Below, one piece after another: positions 1-8,659 of a stretch of 64,000 nucleotides of DNA. The notes beneath the pieces are model-generated. The model was given only the letters and a program-made list of their open reading frames with translations. It searched no databases and was not told where the DNA came from. Numbering within the stretch: position 1 is the stretch's first letter; every line of letters begins with the position of its first letter. This DNA is from Bacteroidota bacterium (GTDB taxonomy: Bacteria > Bacteroidota > Rhodothermia > Balneolales > Balneolaceae). The stretch is taken from assembly GCA_009909035.1 (NCBI GenBank), contig JAAAOB010000036.1, forward strand, positions 1 to 64,000. The letters run 5' to 3'. Position numbers and translations under genes: made by a program.

Positions 1-588
1 GAAGAGCTCTACACAGGGCCGGCACACACCTTCAGCGGGGGCAGCGACCAGTTCAACCCTTACTTTTTTGTACCTGATGCCAACCAAAACCTGCTGATTG
101 TGCCAAGTCCAGCATTTGTTAACGATGCGGATCCAAACGACCAGCGGCTCGATCTTAAACTGCTGGAGCGTAGCTCAACAGCTACCACTCCCGATATACC
201 CGGGCTGCAATCGGACTTCCAGGACAACCGGTTTAAGACAGCTACCTCTCCGATGCCGTTTATCCGGAATGAGGAGCTTCTGTTGATCTACGCCGAAGCC
301 AATATCCAGCTTGGCGGAGCCAACCTGGATGATGCTGTGGACGCACTCAACATCATTCGCGAAGCCTGGGGGCTTGATCCCTACTCCGGACCTGTTGAGC
401 AGGCGGCACTGATTGATGAGATGCTGGAGCAGCGAAGATACTCGCTCTGGGGCGAAGGGCACCGCTGGGTTGATATGCGCCGTTACGACCGTCTGGATGA
501 GATCGACACCTCAGTTGATGGCGGACGCGTGGCCACACAAATTGGCCGGCCACAGGGTGAGATTGACTGGGAAGAGTTTGCCAACTAA
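1..588 (+). CDS. RagB/SusD family outer-membrane nutrient-uptake lipoprotein, C-terminal part
   Basis: The reading frame is open from the first base, so the gene starts outside the window; 195 residues are visible. The visible part matches the SusD C-terminal region: a PFIRNEELLLIYAEA segment followed by a helical stretch with NIIREAWGL and then the family hallmark EQRRYSLWGEGHRWVDMRR. In the family SusD sits on the outer-membrane surface as the lid of a SusC TonB-dependent transporter and captures glycans or peptides. The SusC partner would be expected just upstream, outside the window. A strong hairpin terminator follows, so this is the last gene of its operon. The substrate cannot be told from this fragment. 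Confidence 0.9.
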   Translation, partial: EELYTGPAHTFSGGSDQFNPYFFVPDANQNLLIVPSPAFVNDADPNDQRLDLKLLERSSTATTPDIPGLQSDFQDNRFKTATSPMPFIRNEELLLIYAEANIQLGGANLDDAVDALNIIREAWGLDPYSGPVEQAALIDEMLEQRRYSLWGEGHRWVDMRRYDRLDEIDTSVDGGRVATQIGRPQGEIDWEEFAN

Positions 589-622
589 TCCTGGTTTTCG
601 CCACTGGTTTAACTATTTCATT

Positions 623-653
623 AAAAAGCCCTCAGCTGATGGGGGCTTTTTTT
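623..653 (+). terminator. Rho-independent terminator after susD
   Basis: A 9-bp stem (aaaaagccc at 623-631 with gggcttttt at 643-651) and an 11-nt loop run into a T tract. It begins 35 bases after the susD stop codon and closes that transcription unit. Confidence 0.85.
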
Positions 654-937
654 ATGTATTGATGTCTTGTCAGTGCAAACCGTTGGTTCTTTATGGCAAA
701 TAGATGATAAATGATGTTAAACCAGAATTCGAGTCATAAAAATAGGTATTGACGTCTTACGCCGGCTGGGCGTAGAGATTTTAAAGGCAAACACCCTGAT
801 GGGAGGTCAAATACATGTTAATGCCACCTAAAACCCGCGCCCCCGAAGGGATCCCACGGGAGAGCCGCGGCTACATCCGGACGTCTCTTCGAGATTTTTT
901 ATCGTCGAAAAAACATGCTCTTATCGGAGTTTCGGGA

Positions 938-1059
938 GGGTTTTTGTCGAATCGGTCCTTACCAACTCGACCGTCGAAAACCACAATCGACGGTCGAGGG
1001 ATCGATCCCTCGTCGGACGATTGGTTTTTTCGTCCGACGAGTCTTGAGGACCAAAACCC
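938..1059. repeat. Nested multi-hairpin element
   Basis: The outer stem pairs gggtttt (938-944) with aaaaccc (1053-1059) and, after a bulge, ggtcct (954-959) with aggacc (1047-1052). It encloses hairpin 1 (ctcgaccgtcga 966-977 with tcgacggtcgag 987-998, 12 bp, 9-nt loop) and hairpin 3 (tcgtcggacga 1010-1020 with tcgtccgacga 1030-1040, 11 bp, 9-nt loop). Between them an 18-bp perfect palindrome, cgagggatcgatccctcg (995-1012), overlaps both stems, so alternative folds are possible. All pairings were read directly from the sequence. Function is unknown; it could be a structured RNA, a recombination or binding site, or a relic of a mobile repeat. Confidence 0.75.
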
Positions 1060-1235
1060 GGATGGCAGAGGAAATTGATATAACTCGTGATCAACTCCAA
1101 GCGGCGCAGCGGAGAGCGTTGCTATGGCAATAAATGGAATGCGCCGCGCCTTCACCCAGAAGCACCTGTCATTTCGAGCAACTAATTTTGCCCCAAATAC
1201 GGGGCAACACTATTTTGGATACGATAGTCTCCATA

Positions 1236-1390
1236 ATCCCCTCTCGAGAGGGGAAAAGCATAAACGAAACGGCGAAGCCGGGTGAGTTTAGCGAGGGGTG
1301 TGTTCCATAGCTTTGATCGTGAACCGTAGCCGTTTCAGGTTCCTTGCCCCCACGGACACACCCCTGAATCCCCCTATCGAAGAGGGGATT
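1236..1390. repeat. Interspersed palindromic repeat (MITE-like)
   Basis: The left end carries the perfect palindrome ccc-ctctcgagag-ggg (1238-1253). The right end carries a related imperfect one, atccccctatcgaagagggga (1368-1388). Inside are aggggtgtgt (1294-1303) and its exact complement acacacccct (1356-1365), which would form a 10-bp stem. The nested symmetry without coding capacity is typical of small non-autonomous repeats. A related c/g-rich palindrome with cacccctc/gaggggtg ends occurs at 47305-47344. Confidence 0.55.
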
Positions 1391-1740
1391 TCATAGTCTT
1401 TCATGACTCCGATTTCACATTTTAGCAATCTGTCACCGGTAGCGGAATGCGGTGGTTTTCCGCGTGTAGTCAAGAAGTTTCCCAGCGTCTGGAAGGAGTG
1501 TGCTAAAGCCTTGTTCAAATTAGTTCTAAGAACAGGGTTCATCTTTTCCCCACGGAGCAAAGCGCAGTGAAATGTCTTTCCCAAGGGATCCCTCACGGGG
1601 CGACTCCATCCCGGTCAACTACACCGGGATTTCGCTCGACATGACAATGGCCGGGTATCTCAAGGATATCCGGATGCAGCCCCGGACAATGTGCAGGTTA
1701 TGGGAAATAATCCGGAAGAATTATTTGTATTTTCAGAGCT

Positions 1741-2871
1741 ATGAGAATCAACCGGCTAAAATTACGAAACTTCCGCAATCACCTGGACAGCGAGATCCGC
1801 TTTGCGCCCCACCTGAACCTGATCACCGGGCAAAACGGGGCGGGGAAAACCAACCTGATCGACGCCATTCACTACCTTTGCATGAGCCGGAGTTTCGTGG
1901 CCTCAAGTGATCAATATGTAGCCAACCGGGATGAAAAATATTTTATGATTGAGGGAGATTTTGAAGGAGAAATCAGGCAGTCTTTCAAAGTATCGTGCAG
2001 CTACTCGCGGGGAGAAGGGAAGAAAATATTTGTCAATGACAGTCCGCTTTCTCGCCTGTCCGACCTGATTGGGATGGTGCCCGTGGTCGTTATGAGCCCT
2101 GAAGATCTGAAACTAACGGCTGAGGGTCCCGCGGAGCGCCGGTCATTTCTCGACAGCATGATCAGCCAGATATCTCCAAAATACCTGAGGGATCTTCTGA
2201 AGTACCGGCATATCCGGCGGCAGCGCAACAAACTGCTTACGGAGTTCAGGGGTCCCCGGGACCTGCTCATCAACTACCTGGAGCCGTGGAATCTGCAGCT
2301 GACGGAGACCGGTGCAAGGCTGATCGCAAAACGATCGGAGGTCCTGGACCGGTTCAAACGATACCTGGAGTTTCAGTATCGCACCATCTCGGAGCTGAAG
2401 CTGAAGCCTGACCTGCAGTATCAAACCATCGTAGAATCACCCGGCGACGAGGACGACATACGGGATGCGTTTCGAAAACAGCTCGGGGAGAATATCGAAA
2501 AAGAGATCGAACGGGAGCAGACAATCATCGGACCCCACCGGGATGAGGTTGTGTTTTATCTTGATGATATGGAACTTCGGAACTATGGATCGCAGGGACA
2601 GCACCGGCTGTTTTCGATGGCAATGAAAATGGCCCAGCTGTTCTATTATTCGGATCAGCTGGATGATTTGCCGATTATGCTGCTCGACGACCTGTTTGGT
2701 AACCTGGATCAACAAAAAGTGTCCATCATCATGGAAACACTGACAAAACATTCCGGCCAGACGTTTATTACATCTGCTGCGGAGAAGCCTTTTTTAGAAT
2801 CACAGTTTAAACAGAGGGCCGATAACCGCTGGTTCAGGGTGGATAACGGTCAGATCACAACCAAGGAATAG
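1741..2871 (+). CDS. recF: RecF, DNA replication/repair SMC-like ATPase
   Basis: 376 residues, close to the usual RecF length. RecF binds ssDNA-dsDNA junctions and, with RecO and RecR, loads RecA on gapped DNA. The N terminus [14 protein letters not shown] is the family start. Walker A is GQNGAGKTN (residues 30-38), the ABC-type signature region is [15 protein letters not shown], and Walker B with D-loop is [12 protein letters not shown] near the C terminus. The ATG at 1741 has only a weak upstream purine tract but gives the canonical N terminus. It is followed after 8 bp by dciA and then ybbR on the same strand, probably one transcription unit. recR is also in this window (51552-52157), and dnaN lies about 4.5 kb away on the other strand. 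Confidence 0.97.
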   Translation: MRINRLKLRNFRNHLDSEIRFAPHLNLITGQNGAGKTNLIDAIHYLCMSRSFVASSDQYVANRDEKYFMIEGDFEGEIRQSFKVSCSYSRGEGKKIFVNDSPLSRLSDLIGMVPVVVMSPEDLKLTAEGPAERRSFLDSMISQISPKYLRDLLKYRHIRRQRNKLLTEFRGPRDLLINYLEPWNLQLTETGARLIAKRSEVLDRFKRYLEFQYRTISELKLKPDLQYQTIVESPGDEDDIRDAFRKQLGENIEKEIEREQTIIGPHRDEVVFYLDDMELRNYGSQGQHRLFSMAMKMAQLFYYSDQLDDLPIMLLDDLFGNLDQQKVSIIMETLTKHSGQTFITSAAEKPFLESQFKQRADNRWFRVDNGQITTKE

Positions 2872-2879
2872 GAGACAAT

Positions 2880-3179
2880 ATGTCGTTCGGAAATAAACCG
2901 CAGTCGATGGATCAGCTGCTCAAAACGTTTATGAAAAAGATCCCGCACCGCACCAAGCTCCAGCGCGGGATGGTGCTTCACGTTTGGCCGGATGTTGTGG
3001 GTGATAAAATTGCCACGGTCAGCAAAAACCTCCACTTTGAGGGAAGCCGGCTTGTTGTTGAAGTTGAGACATCCGCATGGCGCCACGAAATCCATATGAA
3101 TCGCTTTTCGATTGCAAAAAAACTGAATGAAAAGGTAGGGTCTAAAATTGTGAAAGAAATTGTGGTACGAGCTTCATAA
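2880..3179 (+). CDS. dciA: DciA-like protein (DUF721), putative DnaB helicase loader/operator
   Basis: 99 residues with the DUF721 pattern: an N-terminal helix (MDQLLKTFMKKIP), then VLHVWPDVVGDKIA, then a beta segment and helix with SAWRHEIHMNRFSIAKKLNEK, ending IVKEIVVRAS. DUF721 proteins are DciA, the ancestral partner of the replicative helicase in bacteria lacking DnaC/DnaI; the role here is by family. A clear ribosome-binding site (ggag at 2871-2874) precedes the ATG by 5 bases, and the gene follows recF by 8 bp. Pairing of DUF721 with recF is a common arrangement and supports the call. Confidence 0.85.
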   Translation: MSFGNKPQSMDQLLKTFMKKIPHRTKLQRGMVLHVWPDVVGDKIATVSKNLHFEGSRLVVEVETSAWRHEIHMNRFSIAKKLNEKVGSKIVKEIVVRAS

Positions 3180-3199
3180 AAAGAGTTATACTTAGCGCT

Positions 3200-4201
3200 A
3201 TGGGTATTATTCAAACAATTAAAGATACGTTTTTGGGAATTGTTGCCGGCCACTGGGGTCTGGATGAAGACGATGACAGCAATTTCTTTTCCAAGCAGAA
3301 AATCATTGTGTTTCTGTTTGCCATGCTTCTTTCACTCAGCCTCTGGGTGATTGTCAATATGGGGCGGGACTACAACATTACAATGATAATCCCGATAGAG
3401 ATCACAAACATGCCGGAAGATATTGCTCTTAGCAGCGAGATTCCCGAGAATGCAACGGTTAGTGTCAGCGGGGAAGGGTGGAGTTTATTTAATCTCTACA
3501 TGAACCCACCGCTTATTTCCCTTAGCGTCGAAAATCAGCAGGTGAACATGTTTGAGCAGGTTCGTCAGCAGGTTGGATCCATCTCCGACGTAACGGTGAT
3601 GCAGGCCGACCCGATGTTCCTGGAAATCGAAACGGAGCAGCGTATTACCCGCAAGGTTCCCGTTCGGTCAAAGGTCACTCTTAGCACGCGCGATCAGTAT
3701 GGTGTGCTCGGAACCCCCGGGTTTTCACCCGACAGTGTAACCATTTCGGGCCCGGCCTCACGTGTAAATGCGGTAGAAAACTGGAGTACGCTGGAATCTG
3801 ATGTTGAGAATGTGGATACGGATCTTGAGCTAACCATAGAGCTGGAGGAGCCGGAAGCGGGAATCACCATAGAGCCGGAGCAGGTTGTTCTTGAAGCCCG
3901 GGTTGCGGAGTTTACGGAGGCCCAGGTCAGAATACCGGTTCGTTCGCGTAATCTCCCCTCCGGTGTGGCCATCACATTCTCCCCCTCATCGCTTTTGGTC
4001 CGGTATAATGTTCCCATCCAACAGTATAACGACGTCCAGAATATCCGTCCGTTCATAGCCTACGTTGATTATGAACGGATCGAAGCCGATACAACCGGGC
4101 TGATCCGGCCGCAGGTTGAGCAAGTAACGGACGAATACGACGTCAGGCTGCGAAATTTTCAGCCAACCCGGGTCTCCTACTTCGAAATCCTTCCCGATTA
4201 A
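3200..4201 (+). CDS. YbbR-like domain protein, membrane anchored
   Basis: 333 residues. One N-terminal transmembrane segment (about residues 34-54, IIVFLFAMLLSLSLWVIVNM) follows a short charged cytoplasmic tail. The rest is an extracytoplasmic region of YbbR-type beta repeats; the second carries the family-like pattern RKVPVRSKV..., then GFSPDSVTISGP, then TDLELTIELEEP. In Firmicutes YbbR/CdaR regulates the diadenylate cyclase CdaA. No cyclase gene is adjacent here, so that role is not supported. It ends 5 bp from the convergent ispH stop, leaving no room for a terminator between them. The specific function is unknown. Confidence 0.75.
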   Translation: MGIIQTIKDTFLGIVAGHWGLDEDDDSNFFSKQKIIVFLFAMLLSLSLWVIVNMGRDYNITMIIPIEITNMPEDIALSSEIPENATVSVSGEGWSLFNLYMNPPLISLSVENQQVNMFEQVRQQVGSISDVTVMQADPMFLEIETEQRITRKVPVRSKVTLSTRDQYGVLGTPGFSPDSVTISGPASRVNAVENWSTLESDVENVDTDLELTIELEEPEAGITIEPEQVVLEARVAEFTEAQVRIPVRSRNLPSGVAITFSPSSLLVRYNVPIQQYNDVQNIRPFIAYVDYERIEADTTGLIRPQVEQVTDEYDVRLRNFQPTRVSYFEILPD

Positions 4202-4206
4202 GACGG

Positions 4207-5457
4207 CTATGTAGCAGCGGCCATTGTTTTTTCAAACGGTTCAATCACACGCTCTAATTTGCGTGTATTGTCGTAGAAGGAGAGAATTTTAAGGAGCACT
4301 TCGTCAACCAGCACATCGGGGCATGAGGCACCGGATGTCAGGGCAATGTTCAGGCCTTCTTTCTCCACGGGCAGCCACTCCTTTGTTTTCTTCATCTCTT
4401 TATCCCACTGGTTGAAATGTGAAATTTCAGCGGGCGATTCGAACTCGCCGGCATCCCGTATGTGGTAGGTGGGGCAGTGCTGTTCAAGAATTTCGACAAG
4501 ATGCATGGTGTTGGAGGAGTTGTATCCGCCTACAACGATCGCCAGGTCCGGGTTGGCATCTGCCAGTGCGTAGGTGGCCGACTGGTTTTCGTTTGTTGCG
4601 TAGCAAAGCGTGTCGGAGGTATCGGCAAAATGATTCTGAACGTTCTCCTCGCCAAAACGCTCTTTCGAGGCCTCCTTCAGGATATCCATCACCTCCTGCG
4701 TTTCGGTGGCAAGCATCGTGGTTTGGTTGATCACCCCAAAGAACTCCAGGTCGGTCAGCGGATCAAACCCCTCTGTGCTTTTATGGCCAAAGTAGGTTTC
4801 GAAATCGCCTATTGGCCGCTGTTCAGTCATAATCTCGGCCAGGATTCGGGCCTCGCCGGGATTCAGCACCACGACAACCGGCGAATGATCAGCGCTGTGT
4901 GAAAAGGTGGCGCGGGTCTCTTCGTGCTGATGTTTACCGTGCACCACCAGGCTGTAGCCTTTTTTGCCAAGCTGGTTGCCGCGCTTCCACACTTTTTCTA
5001 CAAAAGGGCAGGTGGTATTGTATTGATAGGGATCAATGCCCTGCGCCTGCAGCTTCTCCTGGATCTCCAGGGTGGTTCCGAATGCGGGCACGATGACAAT
5101 ATCGTCCGGGCTGAGCGAACCGATCGGAATCCGCTCCGTGCCGTCCGTATCGAACAGGAACTGTACACCCTTATCCAGCAGATCTTCGTTGACGGTCGGG
5201 TTGTGAATCATTTCACTGAGCAGGTAGATCTTTTTATCGGGGTTTTGCTCAACCGTCCGATAGGCGATATCAATCGCATTTTCAACACCATAGCAAAATC
5301 CGAAATGGCGGGGAATGTACACCTTCAGCGGACCAAAATCGAGCTCCGACGGCTTAAGATCTTTCTTTCGGGGATCGGTCACCTTGTTCGCCTCTTTTAC
5401 TTTACGGATGACGGGTGAGCGGTACATTTTTGGAATATCAAATGACTTTCTGGCCAT
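4207..5457 (-). CDS. ispH: IspH (LytB), 4-hydroxy-3-methylbut-2-enyl diphosphate reductase, long form
   Basis: 416 residues, much longer than the roughly 315-residue E. coli enzyme. It catalyses the last step of the MEP isoprenoid pathway, reducing HMBPP to IPP and DMAPP with a [4Fe-4S] cluster. The three cluster cysteines are visible: C55 (HFGFCYGVEN), C150 (YNTTCPFVEK) and C285 (TLCYATNENQ). The segment KIYLLSEMIHNPTVNEDLL resembles the cyanobacterial/plant-type long IspH, which has an N-terminal extension of about 45 residues. The gene is monocistronic or nearly so. A promoter probably lies in 5458-5560, where the minus strand has a TATCTTTA element close to the Bacteroidota TAnnTTTG box. 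Confidence 0.95.
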   Translation of the reverse strand: MARKSFDIPKMYRSPVIRKVKEANKVTDPRKKDLKPSELDFGPLKVYIPRHFGFCYGVENAIDIAYRTVEQNPDKKIYLLSEMIHNPTVNEDLLDKGVQFLFDTDGTERIPIGSLSPDDIVIVPAFGTTLEIQEKLQAQGIDPYQYNTTCPFVEKVWKRGNQLGKKGYSLVVHGKHQHEETRATFSHSADHSPVVVVLNPGEARILAEIMTEQRPIGDFETYFGHKSTEGFDPLTDLEFFGVINQTTMLATETQEVMDILKEASKERFGEENVQNHFADTSDTLCYATNENQSATYALADANPDLAIVVGGYNSSNTMHLVEILEQHCPTYHIRDAGEFESPAEISHFNQWDKEMKKTKEWLPVEKEGLNIALTSGASCPDVLVDEVLLKILSFYDNTRKLERVIEPFEKTMAAAT

Positions 5458-5606
5458 AGGGAATGTGGTAAATCAGTAGAGATTCTATTCTAAAGATACG
5501 GATTACAAAAAAGAAACGTGTTTGAACAAACAAAGATTCGTGCTTGTCAAAGAATGATCAACTTGTGGGCTCTCTATCGTTGGTACGCCGGAAAAGATAG
5601 AAACGG

Positions 5607-6410
5607 CTATACGGCAATTAATTTTGTAAAACATACGATTCCTTTGGTAAACTGATTTTCTATCCTGAACCCGGCTCGTTCAAAGAGCGCGTTACTGTCA
5701 TCGAGGGTCCAGAATTGAATACCGCCCAGCCCGGCCGGCCCCTGCAGAAGGCGCCCTGCCACGGAGTCCGATTTCAGGAGATGCATCATAAAAAAGATCC
5801 CTCCTTTTTTAACAATTCGTCTGCACTCGTAGAGCACCTTGAGCTCATCGGTAAGTTCGTTCAGGGTTCCTCCCATTGCAAGGCCGTCGATGGTTCCGGC
5901 AAAGAAGGGCGCCTCTCGTGCGTCGGCCCGGATCAGGAACAGGTCGGATGATTCGTCCGCCGCCTTTTTCCGTGCCTGCCTGAGCATCGGCTGAGAAATA
6001 TCTATTGCGGCCACCACAGCACCGGGAGCTCTCTTCTTAATCATACGGGCGTAGAGTGCTGTAGAGCATCCTACATCAAGATAAATACCATTGTCCACGG
6101 GGTGGAGCCAGTCCGTCAGCAGATCTTTTTCGGCCTCAATCGGGAACGATTCCCCGGTGAGCAGTGATAGAGATTGGGTGCGCCAGAGATCCTCATACAC
6201 CGAAGCGGTAAAGCCGAAGTGATTGCTTTTCTGCGCAAGAGAGTAGGCGTATTTTTTTTGAAGCAGGTCGGCTACATTGCCTTTAATCTGGTATTCATTG
6301 CCGTTGCCCGAGGTCAGCGTTCCGGTGTAAGGTTCATACAGCCTGGACGCTGCTTCGGGTAGCAATAGAGAATGCTGATCACTGTCGGGTGCCCTGAGTT
6401 TGAGATCCAT
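5607..6410 (-). CDS. Class I SAM-dependent methyltransferase
   Basis: 267 residues. The Rossmann methyltransferase core begins with motif I at about residues 108-118 (YLDVGCSTALYA), followed by AAIDISQPMLRQARKKA (acidic loop after beta 2), RADAREAPF and a Methyltransf_11-like GTLNELTDELKVLYECRRIVKKGG region. The N-terminal 100 residues contain a short sequence like the Trm112/zinc-less head seen in UbiE-like and plant plastid methyltransferases (YEPYTGTLTSGNG). It lies between ispH and the DUF62 gene, all on the minus strand, with gaps of about 150 bp. The substrate cannot be deduced; a small lipid or quinone is one possibility by family. Confidence 0.8.
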   Translation of the reverse strand: MDLKLRAPDSDQHSLLLPEAASRLYEPYTGTLTSGNGNEYQIKGNVADLLQKKYAYSLAQKSNHFGFTASVYEDLWRTQSLSLLTGESFPIEAEKDLLTDWLHPVDNGIYLDVGCSTALYARMIKKRAPGAVVAAIDISQPMLRQARKKAADESSDLFLIRADAREAPFFAGTIDGLAMGGTLNELTDELKVLYECRRIVKKGGIFFMMHLLKSDSVAGRLLQGPAGLGGIQFWTLDDSNALFERAGFRIENQFTKGIVCFTKLIAV

Positions 6411-6566
6411 ACTTTTTTCATTGCAGTCTGTCTGTGTTACGTGCCAACACCGTTTGTGTTACAAATGTTCTGCTACTTTCAACCGGTTTTCAGCGGCACG
6501 GCCGACTTCGCGATTCGGGCTGATGAACGATGAGATCCGGCAAGGCAGGGGCTTGATCTTCAGGGA

Positions 6567-7355
6567 CTATTTTTGAATGACAATGGAGATTTGTGCTCCC
6601 TTCTCCACGCCCAGCATTTTATGGGCATCTCCTTTATTGATAGCGATTTCGAGCATTCCGGCGCTCCCGATGTAGGCGGCCGGTTCTCCCTCGGTTACTG
6701 ACCCGAAGGTTTCCACGATCTTATCAAGGATCGTATTGCCAACATAAATTTTTAGTTGCGCCTCGGTTCCGGTCTCCCGAATCATCTCCTCCGGGATATT
6801 TGTAACGAGATTGCCAAATCGGTCGATATGGACGACCCAGCCCTGGATGCCATCCTTGTCGGAAATGGGGACGGCCCAGCGGTAGGTTTCAAGACTTTCA
6901 AGCGGATCGCCCAGTTCATCAATCCCGGTTCCATTGGCCAGGTGAGCGGCGACCGGCGCAAAAATGTCGCGTCCGTGGAATGTACTCGACGGATCAGACC
7001 GCCAGAAATCTGAATTTTTTAATTCCACCGAATAGTGGTCGTGCTCATCGGCAATCAGCGAAAAAATTCCGTTATCGGGCCCTACGAATAGTTGGTCCCT
7101 GATTTTCATGGCAACCGGTTTGCGTTGGGTGCCCACGCCGGGATCAACCACCACCAGGTGCACGCTGCGGGGAGGGAACAGCATAGCTGAATTACGGACA
7201 ACCCAGGCTCCGGCCATAATATCCTGTGGCGGAATGTCGTGGGAGATGTCGATCATCCTGGCATTGGGGCAGATGGATAGAATAACGGCTTTCATCACGC
7301 CTACATAGTGATCCTGAACTCCGAAATCGCTTGTAAGAGTGATCAGTGACGACAT
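6567..7355 (-). CDS. SAM hydroxide adenosyltransferase (DUF62 family)
   Basis: 262 residues, the usual length. The N terminus ITLTSDFGVQDHYVGVMKAV is the DUF62 hallmark, with VVVDPGVGTQRKPVA, VGPDNGIFSL and FHGRDIFAPVAAHLA further on. The C-terminal barrel has HIDRFGNLVTNIP and ends VEKGAQISIVIQK. Enzymes of this family hydrolyse S-adenosylmethionine to adenosine and methionine, or use halides in rare chlorinase/fluorinase members. The halogenase-specific insertion cannot be judged here. The start is 3 bp after the dnaN stop, so it is almost certainly co-transcribed with dnaN. Confidence 0.92.
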   Translation of the reverse strand: MSSLITLTSDFGVQDHYVGVMKAVILSICPNARMIDISHDIPPQDIMAGAWVVRNSAMLFPPRSVHLVVVDPGVGTQRKPVAMKIRDQLFVGPDNGIFSLIADEHDHYSVELKNSDFWRSDPSSTFHGRDIFAPVAAHLANGTGIDELGDPLESLETYRWAVPISDKDGIQGWVVHIDRFGNLVTNIPEEMIRETGTEAQLKIYVGNTILDKIVETFGSVTEGEPAAYIGSAGMLEIAINKGDAHKMLGVEKGAQISIVIQK

Positions 7356-7358
7356 CTG

Positions 7359-8474
7359 TCAGGCGTAGCTGTTCAGCATAACGGGCATCACGAGCATCAG
7401 CATCTCTTCACCCTCCTCTTGATCAACAGGTTTGACGATTCCGGCCCGGTTTGGAGTTGAAAATTCGAATGTTGCTTCATCGCTGTCCACGTTTCCGAGA
7501 ATATCGGCCAGGTATTTGGCGTTGAAACCGATTTCCATATCGCCGGAATCATATTCGCAGCTAATAGACTCCTTGGCCTCACTGCTCATATCAATATCTT
7601 CGGCGCGGATCGTTAGTTTGTCGCTGCCAAGCTGAAGGCGTATCTGGCGCGTGGTTGTGCTGGAGAAGACAGCTACACGTTTTACTGTTGAGAGCATCTG
7701 GTTTTTATCAATCCGCAGTACTTTGTCGTTATCGCGCGGGATGACAGATTCGTAGTTGGGATATTGCTCGTTGATCAGGCGGGTGATGACAATGGTGCTG
7801 CCACTCTTGAACTGCACGTGATCGTCGGAGATGGTGAGATCGCAGTCCGCCGCATCGAGCGCTTTGGAAACGAGATTGAGTGCTTTTTCTGGTACGATGA
7901 AGCTGAGCGGTGTATCCGAGCTCAGGTTCGAATTCACGAACCGCACCAGCCGGTGCCCGTCGGTGGCCACGAATTTGCTGCCGGAGGTACCGATATCAAA
8001 ATAGACGCCCATCATTGCCGGACGCAGATCATCGGTGGAAACGGCAAACATCGTTCGTTGAATAGCGTTCACAATCAGGTCAGTATCTGTGCTCAGCCGA
8101 ACGCCCTCGCTCATATTGGGAATTTCAGGATAGTCATCCACATCTTCCCCAACGAGCTTGTATTTTCCTTTATCCGTGCTGAAGGTGACATTTTGATTTT
8201 CGTCAACTTTAAAAAATACCGGGATGTTGGGCAGCTGCCGGAGAGTTTCCTGAAGGCGTTTTGCAGGGATGGCAACCGCACCTTCTTCTTCAATATCCGC
8301 TTCAATATACTCAACAATAGAAATTTCGAGATCTGTGGCGGTTAGTTTCAGGCGTCCATCCTCGCTTTCGAACAGGATGGTTTCGAGGATCGGCAGGGTT
8401 GCTTTTGTTGGCACCGCTCCGATAACGGCTGATAGCCCTGCATTAAGGTCACTGCTTGATACATTAAATTTCAT
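7359..8474 (-). CDS. dnaN: DNA polymerase III beta subunit (sliding clamp)
   Basis: 371 residues, the usual clamp length, with three tandem clamp domains. Recognisable parts are the start MKFNVSSSDLNAGLSAVIGAV, the mid-region ATDGHRLVRF and the C-terminal MLVMPVMLNSYA, where most clamps end in MPMR/MPVR-like sequence. The dimeric ring tethers polymerase and many repair proteins through their Qxx(L/S)(L)F peptides. dnaN is normally next to dnaA at oriC, but no dnaA is seen here. It lies downstream of topA and an unknown gene whose product ends in a clamp-binding-like QTSLF. One near-consensus DnaA box (TTATCAACA, minus strand, 8490-8498) lies in the leader. Confidence 0.97.
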   Translation of the reverse strand: MKFNVSSSDLNAGLSAVIGAVPTKATLPILETILFESEDGRLKLTATDLEISIVEYIEADIEEEGAVAIPAKRLQETLRQLPNIPVFFKVDENQNVTFSTDKGKYKLVGEDVDDYPEIPNMSEGVRLSTDTDLIVNAIQRTMFAVSTDDLRPAMMGVYFDIGTSGSKFVATDGHRLVRFVNSNLSSDTPLSFIVPEKALNLVSKALDAADCDLTISDDHVQFKSGSTIVITRLINEQYPNYESVIPRDNDKVLRIDKNQMLSTVKRVAVFSSTTTRQIRLQLGSDKLTIRAEDIDMSSEAKESISCEYDSGDMEIGFNAKYLADILGNVDSDEATFEFSTPNRAGIVKPVDQEEGEEMLMLVMPVMLNSYA

Positions 8475-8659
8475 AGCCCGGGTTCAAATGTTGATAAATA
8501 ACGGTCGTTTACAGTCTGATACAAACCAGTTTAGAGACATCATATACTAACAAATCTTGCTTCACGGCGCAACCGATAAAGAGATCTAAATTTGACGCCG
8601 CGGGCGGAGAACCGCTGTTGACTTGAAGCCATCGAAACAGCAAGAATGGTGCTCTGTTC

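Larger units (their letters stand above)
589..1740. other. Gene-poor region between susD and recF with palindromic elements
   Basis: About 1.15 kb without a convincing gene. It holds the susD terminator, a nested-hairpin element (938-1059), a repeat bounded by cccctctcgagagggg-type palindromes (1236-1390) and a further inverted repeat (atcccggt 1608-1615 / accgggat 1623-1630). One 87-codon ORF (815-1078, plus) has a good ribosome-binding site (ggagg at 802-806, 8 nt before ATG). However, it runs straight through the hairpins and its product resembles nothing I recognise. A promoter for recF must lie at the right end, but no clear consensus was found. No cluster of DnaA boxes was seen. Confidence 0.6.

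Noticed and set aside
600-1740. oriC near recF
   Set aside because: recF and dnaN lie within 7 kb, but there is no dnaA and no cluster of DnaA boxes or AT-rich unwinding element; only one near-consensus box was found at 8490-8498.
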